Origin: Corynebacterium aurimucosum ATCC 700975
Lineage (GTDB): Bacteria; Actinomycetota; Actinomycetes; Mycobacteriales; Mycobacteriaceae
Direction: 5' to 3'
Length of the DNA: 64,000 nucleotides
Assembly: GCF_007672725.1 (NCBI RefSeq)
Contig: NZ_VDTC01000001.1
Coordinates: 124,001-188,000 of the forward strand
This document shows, one piece after another, positions 27,938 through 36,241 of this stretch. Under the pieces are notes generated by a model that was not told where the DNA came from, made no database searches, and was given only the letters and a program-made list of their open reading frames with translations. Each line of letters opens with the position of its first letter. Position 1 is the stretch's first letter. A program made the position numbers and the translations under genes.

Positions 27938-29169
27938 CGCTCGCCGCAGCCGGATTCCACGAGGCGCTGCGCCACGTGCGTCAACACGTCCACACCGGCC
28001 ACGCAGTCTTCCTCCGTGGTGAACTCCTTTTCGTTGTGTGAGATGCCGTCGACGGATGGGATGAAGAGCATGACCGTCGGCACCACTTCTTTCAGGTTGG
28101 TCGAGTCATGCCCGGCCACCGTGTAAATCTCTTGGTGCGGGTACCCCAGCTCCTGCACGACCTCACGGGCTAATTCCACGCCGGTGGCCGGGTAGGGGTT
28201 AAGCGCCCACTCGTGCGTCGGGGTGAGCTCAACTGAGGTGCGTGATTCCTCTTCCGCCGCAGAAATGATCTCCTGCAGGCGTGCTTGGGCCTTGTCCAGT
28301 ACCTCAGTGGACGGCGAGCGCACATCGACGTTGAAGCGCACCTCGCGGGCGATGGTTACCGGCGAATTCGGCTCTAGTGTTAGCTGCGAAACCGAGGCCT
28401 GCAGCTGGCCTTCATCGAATTCGTGGGTCAAGCGCTCCACTGAAGCAATGATGAGGGAGGCACCGAAGAGCGCATCCTTCCTATCGGCCATCAGTGTGGA
28501 ACCGGTATGGCCCTGCTCACCGGAGACCACCGCCTGGAATTTCTTCGCGCCCCACGTGGCGGTGACCAGACCAATCGTGTTGCCGGCGGCCTCAAGTTCC
28601 TTACCTTGCTCGACGTGAATCTCCGCATAGGCCGCGAGCTTCGGAGCCTCGCCACGCGGGGACCAGCCAGCTTCCTCCTGGGCCTGCGCCACGGTGACGC
28701 CGGCAAGGTCGGTGGCGGAGTAGGCGCGCTCAAGCGCCAGCGTTCCCACAAACACGGAGCTGCCCATCATGGACGGCGCAAAGCGCGAGCCCTCCTCGTT
28801 GAACCAGTTGATGACCGCCAGGTTATAGCGCGCCTTGGCGCCCGATTGCGCCACGCGCCCGGCCGCGTGGGCTGCGGCCAGCACGCCATAGGCGCCGTCG
28901 AAACGGCCGGCCAGCGGCTGCGAATCCAGGTGCGAGCCCAGGCCCACGTACTCGGCGCCGGGGGCGAGCTCGAAGAGCCCGTACTGGTTGCCAATCTCGT
29001 CGTAGATGACGCGCGCCCCGAGAGACTCCAGGACCTCATGGAACCAGGCGCGGTTGAGGTTATCGCCGGCACTGGCGGCCTGACGTTCCACGCCGCCGCC
29101 CGCAGTGGCGCCGTTGGCGGACATGGCCTGGAAATCGGCCAGGAATTGTTCGTTAGTGGTTGCTCGCAT
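27934..29169 (-). CDS. M20 family N-carbamoyl-L-amino-acid hydrolase / allantoate amidohydrolase-like
   Basis: A 411-residue metallo-amidase of the HyuC/AllC/beta-ureidopropionase group. Metal ligands and motifs are visible: GSHLDS (His80, Asp82), RFDGAYGV (bridging Asp91), NWFNEEGSRF (Glu125/126), EIHVEQG near 190, GEQGHTGST for substrate binding, and AGHDS near the C-terminus. It would split a carbamoyl or ureido group, releasing ammonia, CO2 and an amino acid. It lies 9 bp after the amidohydrolase gene in the same transcript. In hydantoin use it would follow hyuAB (8192-12303), but it is 16 kb away with its own PucR-type regulator, so allantoate or ureido acids are equally possible. Confidence 0.83.
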   Translation of the reverse strand: MRATTNEQFLADFQAMSANGATAGGGVERQAASAGDNLNRAWFHEVLESLGARVIYDEIGNQYGLFELAPGAEYVGLGSHLDSQPLAGRFDGAYGVLAAAHAAGRVAQSGAKARYNLAVINWFNEEGSRFAPSMMGSSVFVGTLALERAYSATDLAGVTVAQAQEEAGWSPRGEAPKLAAYAEIHVEQGKELEAAGNTIGLVTATWGAKKFQAVVSGEQGHTGSTLMADRKDALFGASLIIASVERLTHEFDEGQLQASVSQLTLEPNSPVTIAREVRFNVDVRSPSTEVLDKAQARLQEIISAAEEESRTSVELTPTHEWALNPYPATGVELAREVVQELGYPHQEIYTVAGHDSTNLKEVVPTVMLFIPSVDGISHNEKEFTTEEDCVAGVDVLTHVAQRLVESGCGER

Positions 29170-29178
29170 GTCTACTCC

Positions 29179-30771
29179 TTAAAAGCTTCCGTAGCGCAGC
29201 TCGCCGCCCACGATGGTGGCGGCCACGTCGATGGTGGATAGGTCATCAGTGTTCAGAGGGTCCTGGGAAAGCAGCACGAAATCCGCCAGCTGCCCCGGCA
29301 TCACCTGCCCCTTGCGCCCGGCCCAACCAGTCGCCGCGGCCGAGCCGGCGGTATAGGCGTAGAGAGCCTCGGCTGGGGTCAGACGATCCTCAGGCCCATA
29401 GTCCCGGCCCGAGGCAGTGCGCCGCTCCACGAAGGCCTGCATGACCTCCAGCGGCACGCCGGGCGCCACTGGTTGATCGGAGCTGCCGGGGAGGATGAGG
29501 GAGGCCTCGAGAAGCCGCTTGCCCGGGTAGCTCCACGCGGTGCGCTCCGGGCCGAGGGCATCCGCCATCGCATCACCGAAAGCCGGGATGAACAGCGGCT
29601 GCGGCACCACCACGATGGGCTTACCGCGCAGGCGCTCGATCTGGTCAGGGCGCACCACGCCGCCGTGCTCGATGCGGTGCGGCATCGCTGGCGCGCCATG
29701 CTTGTCGACGGCCTCCTCCAGCGTCTCTATCGCAAAATCCACCGCCGCATCACCGATAGCGTGGATGGCCAAGGACCAGCCGGAATTCGCCGCCTGCAGC
29801 GCACGTGTTCGCATCTGCTCAGGATCGCCCTGGAAGTATCCGTGATGGGAGCAGCAGGCGTAATTCTCACTCAGCGCGGCGGTGGTGCCGAGCAGGGAGC
29901 CATCGCTGAAGATCTTGACGGGGCCGACCTGCAGCCACTCGTCGCCGAAACCCGTGCGCAGGCCGCCGTCGAGGCCCCAACCGGGACCGTCGGAGGCGTG
30001 GCCGGGAATCTCGTGGAGCACGTCCATGGTCACCATCACCTGCATGCGTGTGTGCAGGGTGGCGTTTTGGTAGGCGGCGATCTCGCGCGGGCTGTGCCCG
30101 ATCCAGCCGCCGGCCACCCCGGCATCCGTGACGGAGGTTAGCCCGCGCTCGAGGTAACGGCGCGTGGCCAGCTCCAAGGCCCGGCCGATCTCCTCGCCCG
30201 ATTCCGGCAGCGTCACCTCTTGGATGGCGCGCATGGCGTTTTCGTCGAGCAGCCCCGTGCAGTGCCCATCGGCATCGCGGACGAACTCGCCGCCGTCCAC
30301 CTCGGGCGGGTTGGTGGGATCGACGCTCGCCGCGCGAAGGGCCGCGGTGTTGACCGTGTAGGCATGGCCCGAGTTGTGCTTGATCAGCAGCGGAGCACCG
30401 CCGGTCGCGTGGTCAAGCTGCGCAATCTCCACCGGCGCATCCAGCCCGGAGGGGCGAAACCCTGCGGCCACCACCCAACCATCGGGGTTCGGCTCGGCGT
30501 CGCGCACGGCGGCGTAGACCTCCTCAGGAGTTGCGACCTGGGAAAGATCCACCTCGAGCAGCGTCTGGCCGAACCACACGGTGTGGGAATGCACATCGTT
30601 AAAGCCAGGGGTGAGCGTGCGCCCGCCGGCATCCCACGTCTCGTCGGCGGGCAGGGCGCGGGCGGCCTCCCCCACCGCAAGGATGCGCCCGTTGGCAAAA
30701 GCCACCGAGTCCGCCACCGGCCGCGCCGGATCCTGAGTCAGGATGTGGGCGTTGTCGATGCGCGTGATCAT
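29179..30771 (-). CDS. YtcJ-like amidohydrolase (metal-dependent, TIM barrel)
   Basis: The 530-residue member of the amidohydrolase superfamily starts at ATG 30771 behind AGGAGG. The metal-binding HxH is in GFNDVHSHTVW (about 60-70); other marks are KHNSGHAYTVN, KIFSDGSLLG, LAIHAIGDAAVDFA and HRIEHGG, with the catalytic Asp in GSSDQPVAP. It fits the YtcJ/COG1574 branch, in which most members lack a known substrate; some act on cyclic amides or carbamates. It is the first gene of a two-gene operon with the M20 N-carbamoylase and is divergent from a PucR-type regulator, which makes a ring-opening amidase feeding the N-carbamoylase plausible. Confidence 0.8.
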   Translation of the reverse strand: MITRIDNAHILTQDPARPVADSVAFANGRILAVGEAARALPADETWDAGGRTLTPGFNDVHSHTVWFGQTLLEVDLSQVATPEEVYAAVRDAEPNPDGWVVAAGFRPSGLDAPVEIAQLDHATGGAPLLIKHNSGHAYTVNTAALRAASVDPTNPPEVDGGEFVRDADGHCTGLLDENAMRAIQEVTLPESGEEIGRALELATRRYLERGLTSVTDAGVAGGWIGHSPREIAAYQNATLHTRMQVMVTMDVLHEIPGHASDGPGWGLDGGLRTGFGDEWLQVGPVKIFSDGSLLGTTAALSENYACCSHHGYFQGDPEQMRTRALQAANSGWSLAIHAIGDAAVDFAIETLEEAVDKHGAPAMPHRIEHGGVVRPDQIERLRGKPIVVVPQPLFIPAFGDAMADALGPERTAWSYPGKRLLEASLILPGSSDQPVAPGVPLEVMQAFVERRTASGRDYGPEDRLTPAEALYAYTAGSAAATGWAGRKGQVMPGQLADFVLLSQDPLNTDDLSTIDVAATIVGGELRYGSF

Positions 30772-30800
30772 GCGTCCTCCTGAGTTCTCCTGTTTCTCCG

Positions 30801-30849
30801 GCACACTGCACGCGGCGCGTGCTGTGCTAGTCCAGTGCTGTGCTAGTCC
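30801..30849. repeat. Tandem 15-bp direct repeat plus inverted repeat in the divergent promoter region
   Basis: GTGCTGTGCTAGTCC occurs twice, at 30819-30833 and 30835-30849, with a single A between. Just left of it, 30801-30813 forms an imperfect inverted repeat with 30817-30827 (a 2-nt insertion breaks the symmetry). The element lies between the amidohydrolase start (30771) and the PucR-type regulator (30929), so it looks like an operator with same-facing half-sites one and a half helical turns apart, most simply for that regulator. Confidence 0.7.
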
Positions 30850-30928
30850 CCACATGCTAAACGCAGCAGTGATACACCTCTCCACATAGAGGGCAATTCA
30901 CCAGCGCCCAACGTGTAGCGTTGTGCAC

Positions 30929-32068
30929 ATGCACGAGAAGCGCTGGCACGATATCGTCGCGGAGGTCCACGGCACCATCCCCCGCTTGGTTGAGGATTTC
31001 CTCGCCGCCTTTTCCCGCTCGGGGCGCTACGGCGATTCCTTGGTGAGCGAGGACGAGCTACGCCTGACCGCCTTCGAGGTTTTCGCGCGCATCACGGACG
31101 TGCTGGTCGGGGCGATGGATGAGGAGGAACTGCGCACCCATGCCCAGAGTTTGGGCCGGCGGCGCGCACACCAGGGCGTGGAGCTAGCCACGCTGATCGA
31201 CGCCATCCAGCTCGACTTCACCGTCCTCTGGGAGCACCTGCGCCGGGCCGCCGGCGCGGATCAGGAAGCACTCATCGACCACGTGGCGCAGGTGCACTCC
31301 GTTGTGACGATGTACAACCTTGTTGTGCGCGATGCCTACCGCCTGGAGGAGGCTCGCGGGCAGCACGACGTACACCGCGCCCACGCCCGGCACTTGGAGA
31401 GGCTCTTCGCCGCCGAATCCCTGGGCGCGCTCGGTATCACGGAAATCACCCGCGCGCTCAACCTGGACGCTGACTGCCACTTCGACGTCGCGGTGGCCCA
31501 CCCCACCGCGGCGGTGGAGCTGCGCGCGCTTCTCGACGCCCCCATCTCCTCCGGCGAAGCCTTCGGCCATGGCGCGCGCGGGATGTTCGTTGCCTTCTGG
31601 CCTAGAGACCAAAGGCCCAGCGAACAGTCCGCAAAGGACAGCGGCGCAGAGCTCACGGAGATCTCGGGCATACTTTTCCGCGACGTCATCGGCTTAGCCG
31701 GTGTCCGCGCGGCGGCGCAGCAAGCGCCGCGCATCTTTGACGCCACCGGCCCGCTGGACAACTTAACCGAAGCGCCCGACGCCCTCTGGGCCGTCGCCGG
31801 CGATGCCATTGCAGACTTCCCAGCCAGCGGCATCACGGAGCTCACGCAGGAAATCACCGAGCTGCGCCAAAGCAACGCGCCGCTCTACCAAACCATCACC
31901 ACCTACCTGGATTGCGGCTCCATCAAAGACTCCGCCGAGGCGCTGCACTGCCACCGCAACACGGTGCTCAACCGCCTGCGCCAAGTCACGGAACTCACGG
32001 GACTCGACATCACGCGGCCGAAAGACGCCGCGCGAGCATTGCTGGCGTTGCACCGGACAAAGCGATAG
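30929..32068 (+). CDS. PucR-type (CdaR/HTH_30) transcriptional regulator
   Basis: About 379 residues. ATG 30929 is chosen because TAGCGT (30916-30921) sits 7 nt before it, the spacing of a leaderless start; GTG at 30923 is the alternative. The N-terminal ~160 residues are helical with a RsbRD-like sensor pattern, the middle is degenerate GGDEF-like, and the C-terminus has the PucR helix-turn-helix (IKDSAEALHCHRNTVLNRLR, about 335-355). It is divergent from the amidohydrolase/N-carbamoylase operon and surely the candidate regulator of it, with tandem repeats in between. An MHS transporter follows on the same strand. Confidence 0.83.
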   Translation: MHEKRWHDIVAEVHGTIPRLVEDFLAAFSRSGRYGDSLVSEDELRLTAFEVFARITDVLVGAMDEEELRTHAQSLGRRRAHQGVELATLIDAIQLDFTVLWEHLRRAAGADQEALIDHVAQVHSVVTMYNLVVRDAYRLEEARGQHDVHRAHARHLERLFAAESLGALGITEITRALNLDADCHFDVAVAHPTAAVELRALLDAPISSGEAFGHGARGMFVAFWPRDQRPSEQSAKDSGAELTEISGILFRDVIGLAGVRAAAQQAPRIFDATGPLDNLTEAPDALWAVAGDAIADFPASGITELTQEITELRQSNAPLYQTITTYLDCGSIKDSAEALHCHRNTVLNRLRQVTELTGLDITRPKDAARALLALHRTKR

Positions 32069-32206
32069 CTCTTGTGCAGAGTAACAAGGTTCCCTCTCTG
32101 TAGATGGGTCGATGCATAGAAAACTCTTCAAACCATTCACTGGAAGGTGACGTGCACCTAATGTGTCCTAGAAAGGTAATGCGTTTCACATAAGGAGCAT
32201 TTCGAT

Positions 32207-33559
32207 ATGACTACCCACGCACCCCCTTCCAACCCGGCCCAATCCGGCAGCGAGGAAATCCAAGTCGAGTCAAAGGACGTCTTCCGCATCGCCAGTTCCG
32301 CGTTCGTCGGCACAGCCCTCGAGTGGTACGACTTCTTCCTCTTCGGTACCGCAGCCGCGCTTGTCTTCAACGATCTCTTCTTCTCAGGAATGTCAGGCAC
32401 CGGCGCAACCCTGGCATCCTTCGCCACCTTCGGAGTAGGTTTCCTGGCACGCCCTCTCGGCGCGGTCATTTTCGGCCAAATCGGCGACAGGATGGGCCGC
32501 CGACCGGCCCTCATCATCTCCATCGTCGTCATTGGCGTGGCCACCGGCGTCATCGGCCTGCTCCCCACCTTTGACAGCATTGGCATCTGGGCGCCCATCA
32601 CGCTGGTCATCCTGCGCCTGCTTCAGGGCATTGCCGTCGGCGGCGAATGGGGCGGCGCTACAACCATGGCCATCGAGCACGCCCCAGCCGAGAAGCGCGG
32701 TCGCTATGCCGCTTTCGTGCAGATCGGTTCCCCCGCCGGCACGCTGCTTTCTTCCGGAGCCTTCGCGCTTGTGCTCATGCTGGACGATGCCACAGTGAGT
32801 TCCTGGGGTTGGCGTGTGCCTTTCCTCATCGCCTTTCCTTTCCTAGCGGTAGCACTGTGGATTCGCACGAAGGCTGAAGAATCTCCTGTTTACAAGGCCC
32901 TTGAAGAGGAGGCAGAAGCAGACGAGGCAGCTCACCAGGGCTCACTGAAAGAGCTCTTCACTGAGCATTTCTCACAGCTGTGCCTGGCTTCCGCGGCCGC
33001 TTTCCTGGGCATCGGCGGATTCTTCGTCATGAGCACCTATGTCCTCTCCTACGCCACGACCACGCTGGACTTCCCGCGGCAAACTGTCGTTAATGCCACC
33101 CTCCTCGGCGCCGTGTGCCAGATCTTCATCAACATCATCTTCGGCCGCATCGGCGAAAAGATTGGCCCCGGTCGAGTTATCGGATACGGCGCGCTTGCCA
33201 CCGCCATCATGGCGTGGCCGCTGTGGGCAATGATCGACACGGGGAACCCCGTACTCCTCACGCTCGCCGTCTGTCTCGGCCTGTCGCTAGTTACGATCAC
33301 CTATTCCGTATCTGGAGTCCTCCTCTCGGAGGTCTTCCCTGCGAATGTCCGCTATTCCGGGGTGGCTATCTCCGCCAACATCGCGTCGGCAGTATCGGGG
33401 CTGCTACCCTTCCTCGCCACCGCATTGAACGCATCCAATGAGACCCCCAGTTCTATACCGGGAATCATCATCTTGGCCGTCACCGCCTTGATCACAGCCT
33501 TCGGCGGTTTCGCCGGCGAGAAGCACCGCCGCGAAGACGATGTCACCATCGTCGACTAG
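32207..33559 (+). CDS. MHS-family (MFS) metabolite:proton symporter
   Basis: The 450-residue MFS transporter has 12 predicted helices. The MHS subgroup marks are ALEWYDFFLFGTAAAL (residues 37-52) and the loop 2-3 signature GQIGDRMGRRPAL (90-102); GIAVGGEWGGATTMAIEHAP follows as in the ShiA, ProP and KgtP group. These carry organic acids, betaines or shikimate with protons. AAGGAG precedes ATG. It follows the fourth PucR-type regulator by 138 bp on the same strand and may supply the substrate for the divergent amidohydrolase operon, though it could be independent. Confidence 0.82.
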   Translation: MTTHAPPSNPAQSGSEEIQVESKDVFRIASSAFVGTALEWYDFFLFGTAAALVFNDLFFSGMSGTGATLASFATFGVGFLARPLGAVIFGQIGDRMGRRPALIISIVVIGVATGVIGLLPTFDSIGIWAPITLVILRLLQGIAVGGEWGGATTMAIEHAPAEKRGRYAAFVQIGSPAGTLLSSGAFALVLMLDDATVSSWGWRVPFLIAFPFLAVALWIRTKAEESPVYKALEEEAEADEAAHQGSLKELFTEHFSQLCLASAAAFLGIGGFFVMSTYVLSYATTTLDFPRQTVVNATLLGAVCQIFINIIFGRIGEKIGPGRVIGYGALATAIMAWPLWAMIDTGNPVLLTLAVCLGLSLVTITYSVSGVLLSEVFPANVRYSGVAISANIASAVSGLLPFLATALNASNETPSSIPGIIILAVTALITAFGGFAGEKHRREDDVTIVD

Positions 33560-33590
33560 CCCGAAACAGTTCATAAGAAAAACAAGTTGG

Positions 33591-33629
33591 GACACGGTGC
33601 TCAAGCCCATTAAGCTCAGGTACCGTGTC
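33591..33629. promoter_or_regulatory. Inverted repeat around the CDF-like gene start
   Basis: GACACGGT (33591-33598) and its exact complement ACCGTGTC (33622-33629) flank a 23-bp stretch that contains a TAAGCT -10-like box (33611-33616). The right arm includes the GTG start codon (33625). This arrangement fits an operator over a leaderless promoter, or an mRNA hairpin only if transcription begins further upstream (read-through from the MHS transporter). Confidence 0.45.
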
Positions 33630-34233
33630 TCACGATCTCTCCTCCTCCACCCTGAACGCACGCGCCCGGCGGGTTGTCGCCTGGGTCGCTGCCTTGAATC
33701 TCTTTGGCTTCTTCGTCGAATTCGTCGTCGCCTGCGTCATCGGCTCGGCCTCACTCTTCGCTGACGCCGCCGATTTCCTCGAGGACTTTCTCATCAACGC
33801 ACTCGTGCTCTTAGCGCTGCGCTGGTCGGTGGAGGGGCGTCGCAAAGCAAGCTATGGCCTAGCCGGGCTCATCCTGATCCCCGCCGTGGCGTCCTATGGC
33901 ATGGCGATATGGAAGATCATCAACGGCACCGTTCCTGAGCCGCTCACACTTTCCAGCACGGCCATTTTCGCCATGCTCATCAACCTGCTCTGCGCGGTGC
34001 TGCTGGTGCAATTGCGACACGGAGGTGCCCTCACTCGCGGGGCGTGGTTGGCCGCGCGCAATGACGTCGCCGCCAACATTCTTATCCTCGGCGCCGGTCT
34101 TGTGATGCTGGCATGGGCGAGCCCCTGGCCCGACATCGTGGTCGGCCTCATCATCGGCACCATCAACCTGCGCGCGGCGGCTGAGGTCTTCGAACAGGCA
34201 CGCGCGGAAGACCCAGAGATCGAAGAAGACTAA
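33625..34233 (+). CDS. CDF-like cation efflux membrane protein, truncated form
   Basis: A 202-residue protein with about six transmembrane helices, starting at GTG 33625. SASLFADAADFLEDFL (41-56) matches the CDF second helix, with Asp47, Asp50 and Asp54. In the fifth helix the usual His-x3-Asp is ARNDVAAN, so the Asp remains but the His is replaced. The C-terminal cytoplasmic metal-sensing domain of ordinary CDF proteins is missing, and the chain ends in an acidic tail. It could export a divalent cation with changed specificity, or have lost transport. It stands alone between the MHS transporter and a long intergenic region. Confidence 0.65.
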   Translation: MSHDLSSSTLNARARRVVAWVAALNLFGFFVEFVVACVIGSASLFADAADFLEDFLINALVLLALRWSVEGRRKASYGLAGLILIPAVASYGMAIWKIINGTVPEPLTLSSTAIFAMLINLLCAVLLVQLRHGGALTRGAWLAARNDVAANILILGAGLVMLAWASPWPDIVVGLIIGTINLRAAAEVFEQARAEDPEIEED

Positions 34234-34641
34234 CGCGCCGTTTTTAAGAATTACTTAAGCAAACGAGGACCGGTTGGGCTCTACCCCTTAGACCACAGAG
34301 GCTGAAATTGCGCGTGGCACGACCCCACAAACACCCTTTCACTCCCCCTAATGGGGTCATTCTTTAGTTTGTGAACGAACGGTCAAAGAGACCTTTTCCC
34401 AGAATACGGTCTAGTTAGACAAAACCAAGGTCGGCGCAAATTTCTTAGCCAATTGTTCACCCGGGGGCCACCCGATCGAAATGTATTTCTGCATTCAAAA
34501 ATATAAACAATTCAAGGGGTGCGCGATCCTGAAAAGCGCCTTATTGTTGCAACACGTCACGCACTGGGCACTACAGCGCAAACACAGTGCCACCACAGTG
34601 CGTCACCGCATTGCCCTAAATTTTCATCCAGGAGAACAACA
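34234..34641. promoter_or_regulatory. AT-rich 408-bp upstream region of the abundant secreted protein
   Basis: No gene fits here. The left part has CCCC-TAAT-GGGG (34345-34356) followed by a T-rich run, a possible weak terminator for the CDF-like gene. Next come a GGTC-N5-GACC inverted repeat (34381-34393) and GTCTA-GT-TAGAC (34409-34420), two small symmetric elements 16 bp apart that may bind a regulator. An AT-rich tract with AATATAAAC near 34499-34507 could hold the -10 box, which would give a ~130-nt untranslated leader ending in the AGGAGA ribosome site before 34642. Confidence 0.4.
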
Positions 34642-36024
34642 ATGACCCAGCGTCGTCGTACCGCCGGCCTCATCGCCGGCCTTGCGATCGCAGGCACCGC
34701 CCTCATCGCGCCGGCTGCTTCCGCAGCCACCCAGACCGAGTCCTACCCGGAGACCCCGGCCGTGAACGCAAAGCTGCCTATCGTTCACACCACCCACGGC
34801 TCCGACCACATGAAGGCCAACGTGCTCAACCCGCGCCCGGTGTGCAACCCGTGGGAGGACCACCGCACCGTGGTCTACAAGGTGACCGATAACTTCATGC
34901 CGGCAGGCACCATCTCCACCACCAACCAGACCAAGAAGGACATCCCGCTGCAGCAGGACCTGTCCAAGTCTCAGTCCATCACCCTGTCCGTCAACGGTGA
35001 CCGCACTGAGACCACCTCCATGAACGCTGGCGGCAAGGGCTCCGGCAAGAACTCCGAGGGTTCCTTCGGCATCTCCCACGAGATCGCCACCAAGCTCGGC
35101 GCTTCCGCTTCCTACTCCCTGTCCTGGGAGGCTGGCCAGTCCATCGGACCGTACGATGTTCCGCCGAACCACACTGGTGAGGCCACCTACGGCTTCCGCG
35201 TCCTGAACATGACCGGTACCCAGCAGTACTGCAAGCCGAACGGCACCTGGTCCACCCCGACCTTCTGGTCTGCAATGCAGCCGATGAAGAACGAGGTTCG
35301 CGTCAAGCTGTACGACGACATCGCTGATTCCTACGCTCCGAACAAGGACGCGCAGAACACCACCGACGTCAACGACCCGAAGGTTGTTGAGGAGGAGAAG
35401 TCCCCGGAGGCTGACGCTGAGGTCATCAAGGACAACGAGGTCGCTCCGGAGGAGAAGGCCGTGTCCGAGTCCGAGGGCAAGAAGGAAGAGGAAGCCGACA
35501 AGAAGGTCCAGGAGGACGTCGAGAACGGCAAGACCGACGAGGCTAAGCAGAAGCTGGACCTGAAGCCGGTTCTGACCACCTCCGGCGCTAAGCACGCTGG
35601 TTACGCTGGCACCGTTGCTCTCCGCCTGGAGAACGTCGGTTCCGAGCGCTACTACGGCGACTTCCCGGCTGTCCAGTACCGCGTTGATGTGAAGACCGCT
35701 GAGGGCCCGAAGGGCGTTGACCGCCTCATCACCCCGCGTTCCTCCAACGGTGCTCACATCCGTGACCTGGGCTTCGACGAGAAGTCCTCGACCCGCTCCT
35801 TCGAGGTCACCCTGGCCAACCCGATTAACGCTGGCGAGTCCGCTCGTGTTGCCAACCTGGACTTCGGCGACGGCAACACCAAGGAAGGCCGCCTGAAGAA
35901 CTACATCGAGGTCACCCAGATTTCCCGCCTGAAGGGCGACAACTCCACCGACAACGACCAGAACGTTGACTCCCGCGAGATCACCGTGAAGGACACCGGC
36001 AAGAAGGCTGAGGGCCTGTTCTAA
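34642..36024 (+). CDS. Abundant secreted protein with possible aerolysin/ETX-MTX2-like beta-hairpin domain
   Basis: A 460-residue exported protein starting at ATG 34642 (AGGAGA upstream). Residues 1-28 are a signal peptide (MTQRRR, hydrophobic core, ASA cut site). Residues ~65-215 form a domain with Cys68 and Cys197 (likely one disulphide) and a Ser/Thr-rich alternating stretch (about 105-160) broken by a Gly/Lys-rich turn, then WEAGQSIGPYDVPPNHTGEA, which resembles the insertion hairpin and following strand of ETX/MTX2-type pore formers. Residues 239-302 are a Glu/Lys-rich linker, and 305-455 look like a beta-sandwich. No LPXTG motif or membrane anchor is present. Codon choice is extremely uniform, so expression is probably very high. 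The pore-former reading is inference from pattern, not alignment. Confidence 0.7.
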   Translation: MTQRRRTAGLIAGLAIAGTALIAPAASAATQTESYPETPAVNAKLPIVHTTHGSDHMKANVLNPRPVCNPWEDHRTVVYKVTDNFMPAGTISTTNQTKKDIPLQQDLSKSQSITLSVNGDRTETTSMNAGGKGSGKNSEGSFGISHEIATKLGASASYSLSWEAGQSIGPYDVPPNHTGEATYGFRVLNMTGTQQYCKPNGTWSTPTFWSAMQPMKNEVRVKLYDDIADSYAPNKDAQNTTDVNDPKVVEEEKSPEADAEVIKDNEVAPEEKAVSESEGKKEEEADKKVQEDVENGKTDEAKQKLDLKPVLTTSGAKHAGYAGTVALRLENVGSERYYGDFPAVQYRVDVKTAEGPKGVDRLITPRSSNGAHIRDLGFDEKSSTRSFEVTLANPINAGESARVANLDFGDGNTKEGRLKNYIEVTQISRLKGDNSTDNDQNVDSREITVKDTGKKAEGLF

Positions 36025-36098
36025 GGAACACCCCTCGCCCACTGCAGAGAGTGTGCACAGCCCGCCGGCGCTTAGTCCGGCAGTGAGAGAGTGAGAGG

Positions 36099-36133
36099 AC
36101 CCCGACCGCTGTGAAAGCGGTCGGGGTTTCTTT
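36099..36133 (+). terminator. Strong intrinsic terminator after the secreted protein gene
   Basis: A 12-bp perfect stem (36099-36110 with 36116-36127), 5-nt loop, followed by TTTCTTT. Its strength fits a highly transcribed upstream gene. Confidence 0.92.
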
Positions 36134-36241
36134 ATGCCCTTAATCCGCTTCCACCAACTACCCCGCAGTTCTCCCGCTGCCCCGCCTTCGTTAACGCCGG
36201 GGAAGTTCTGCGCCGCAGGGTTAGTTGGCTATTGTGAACTA

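Noticed and set aside
30819..30849. Direct repeats considered as a CRISPR remnant
   Set aside because: Only two 15-bp units with a 1-bp spacer and no cas gene; an operator fits better.
34624..36042. Long open frame antisense to the secreted protein gene
   Set aside because: An artefact of the extremely uniform codon use on the plus strand; its translation is Val/Leu/Gly repeats with no family signal.
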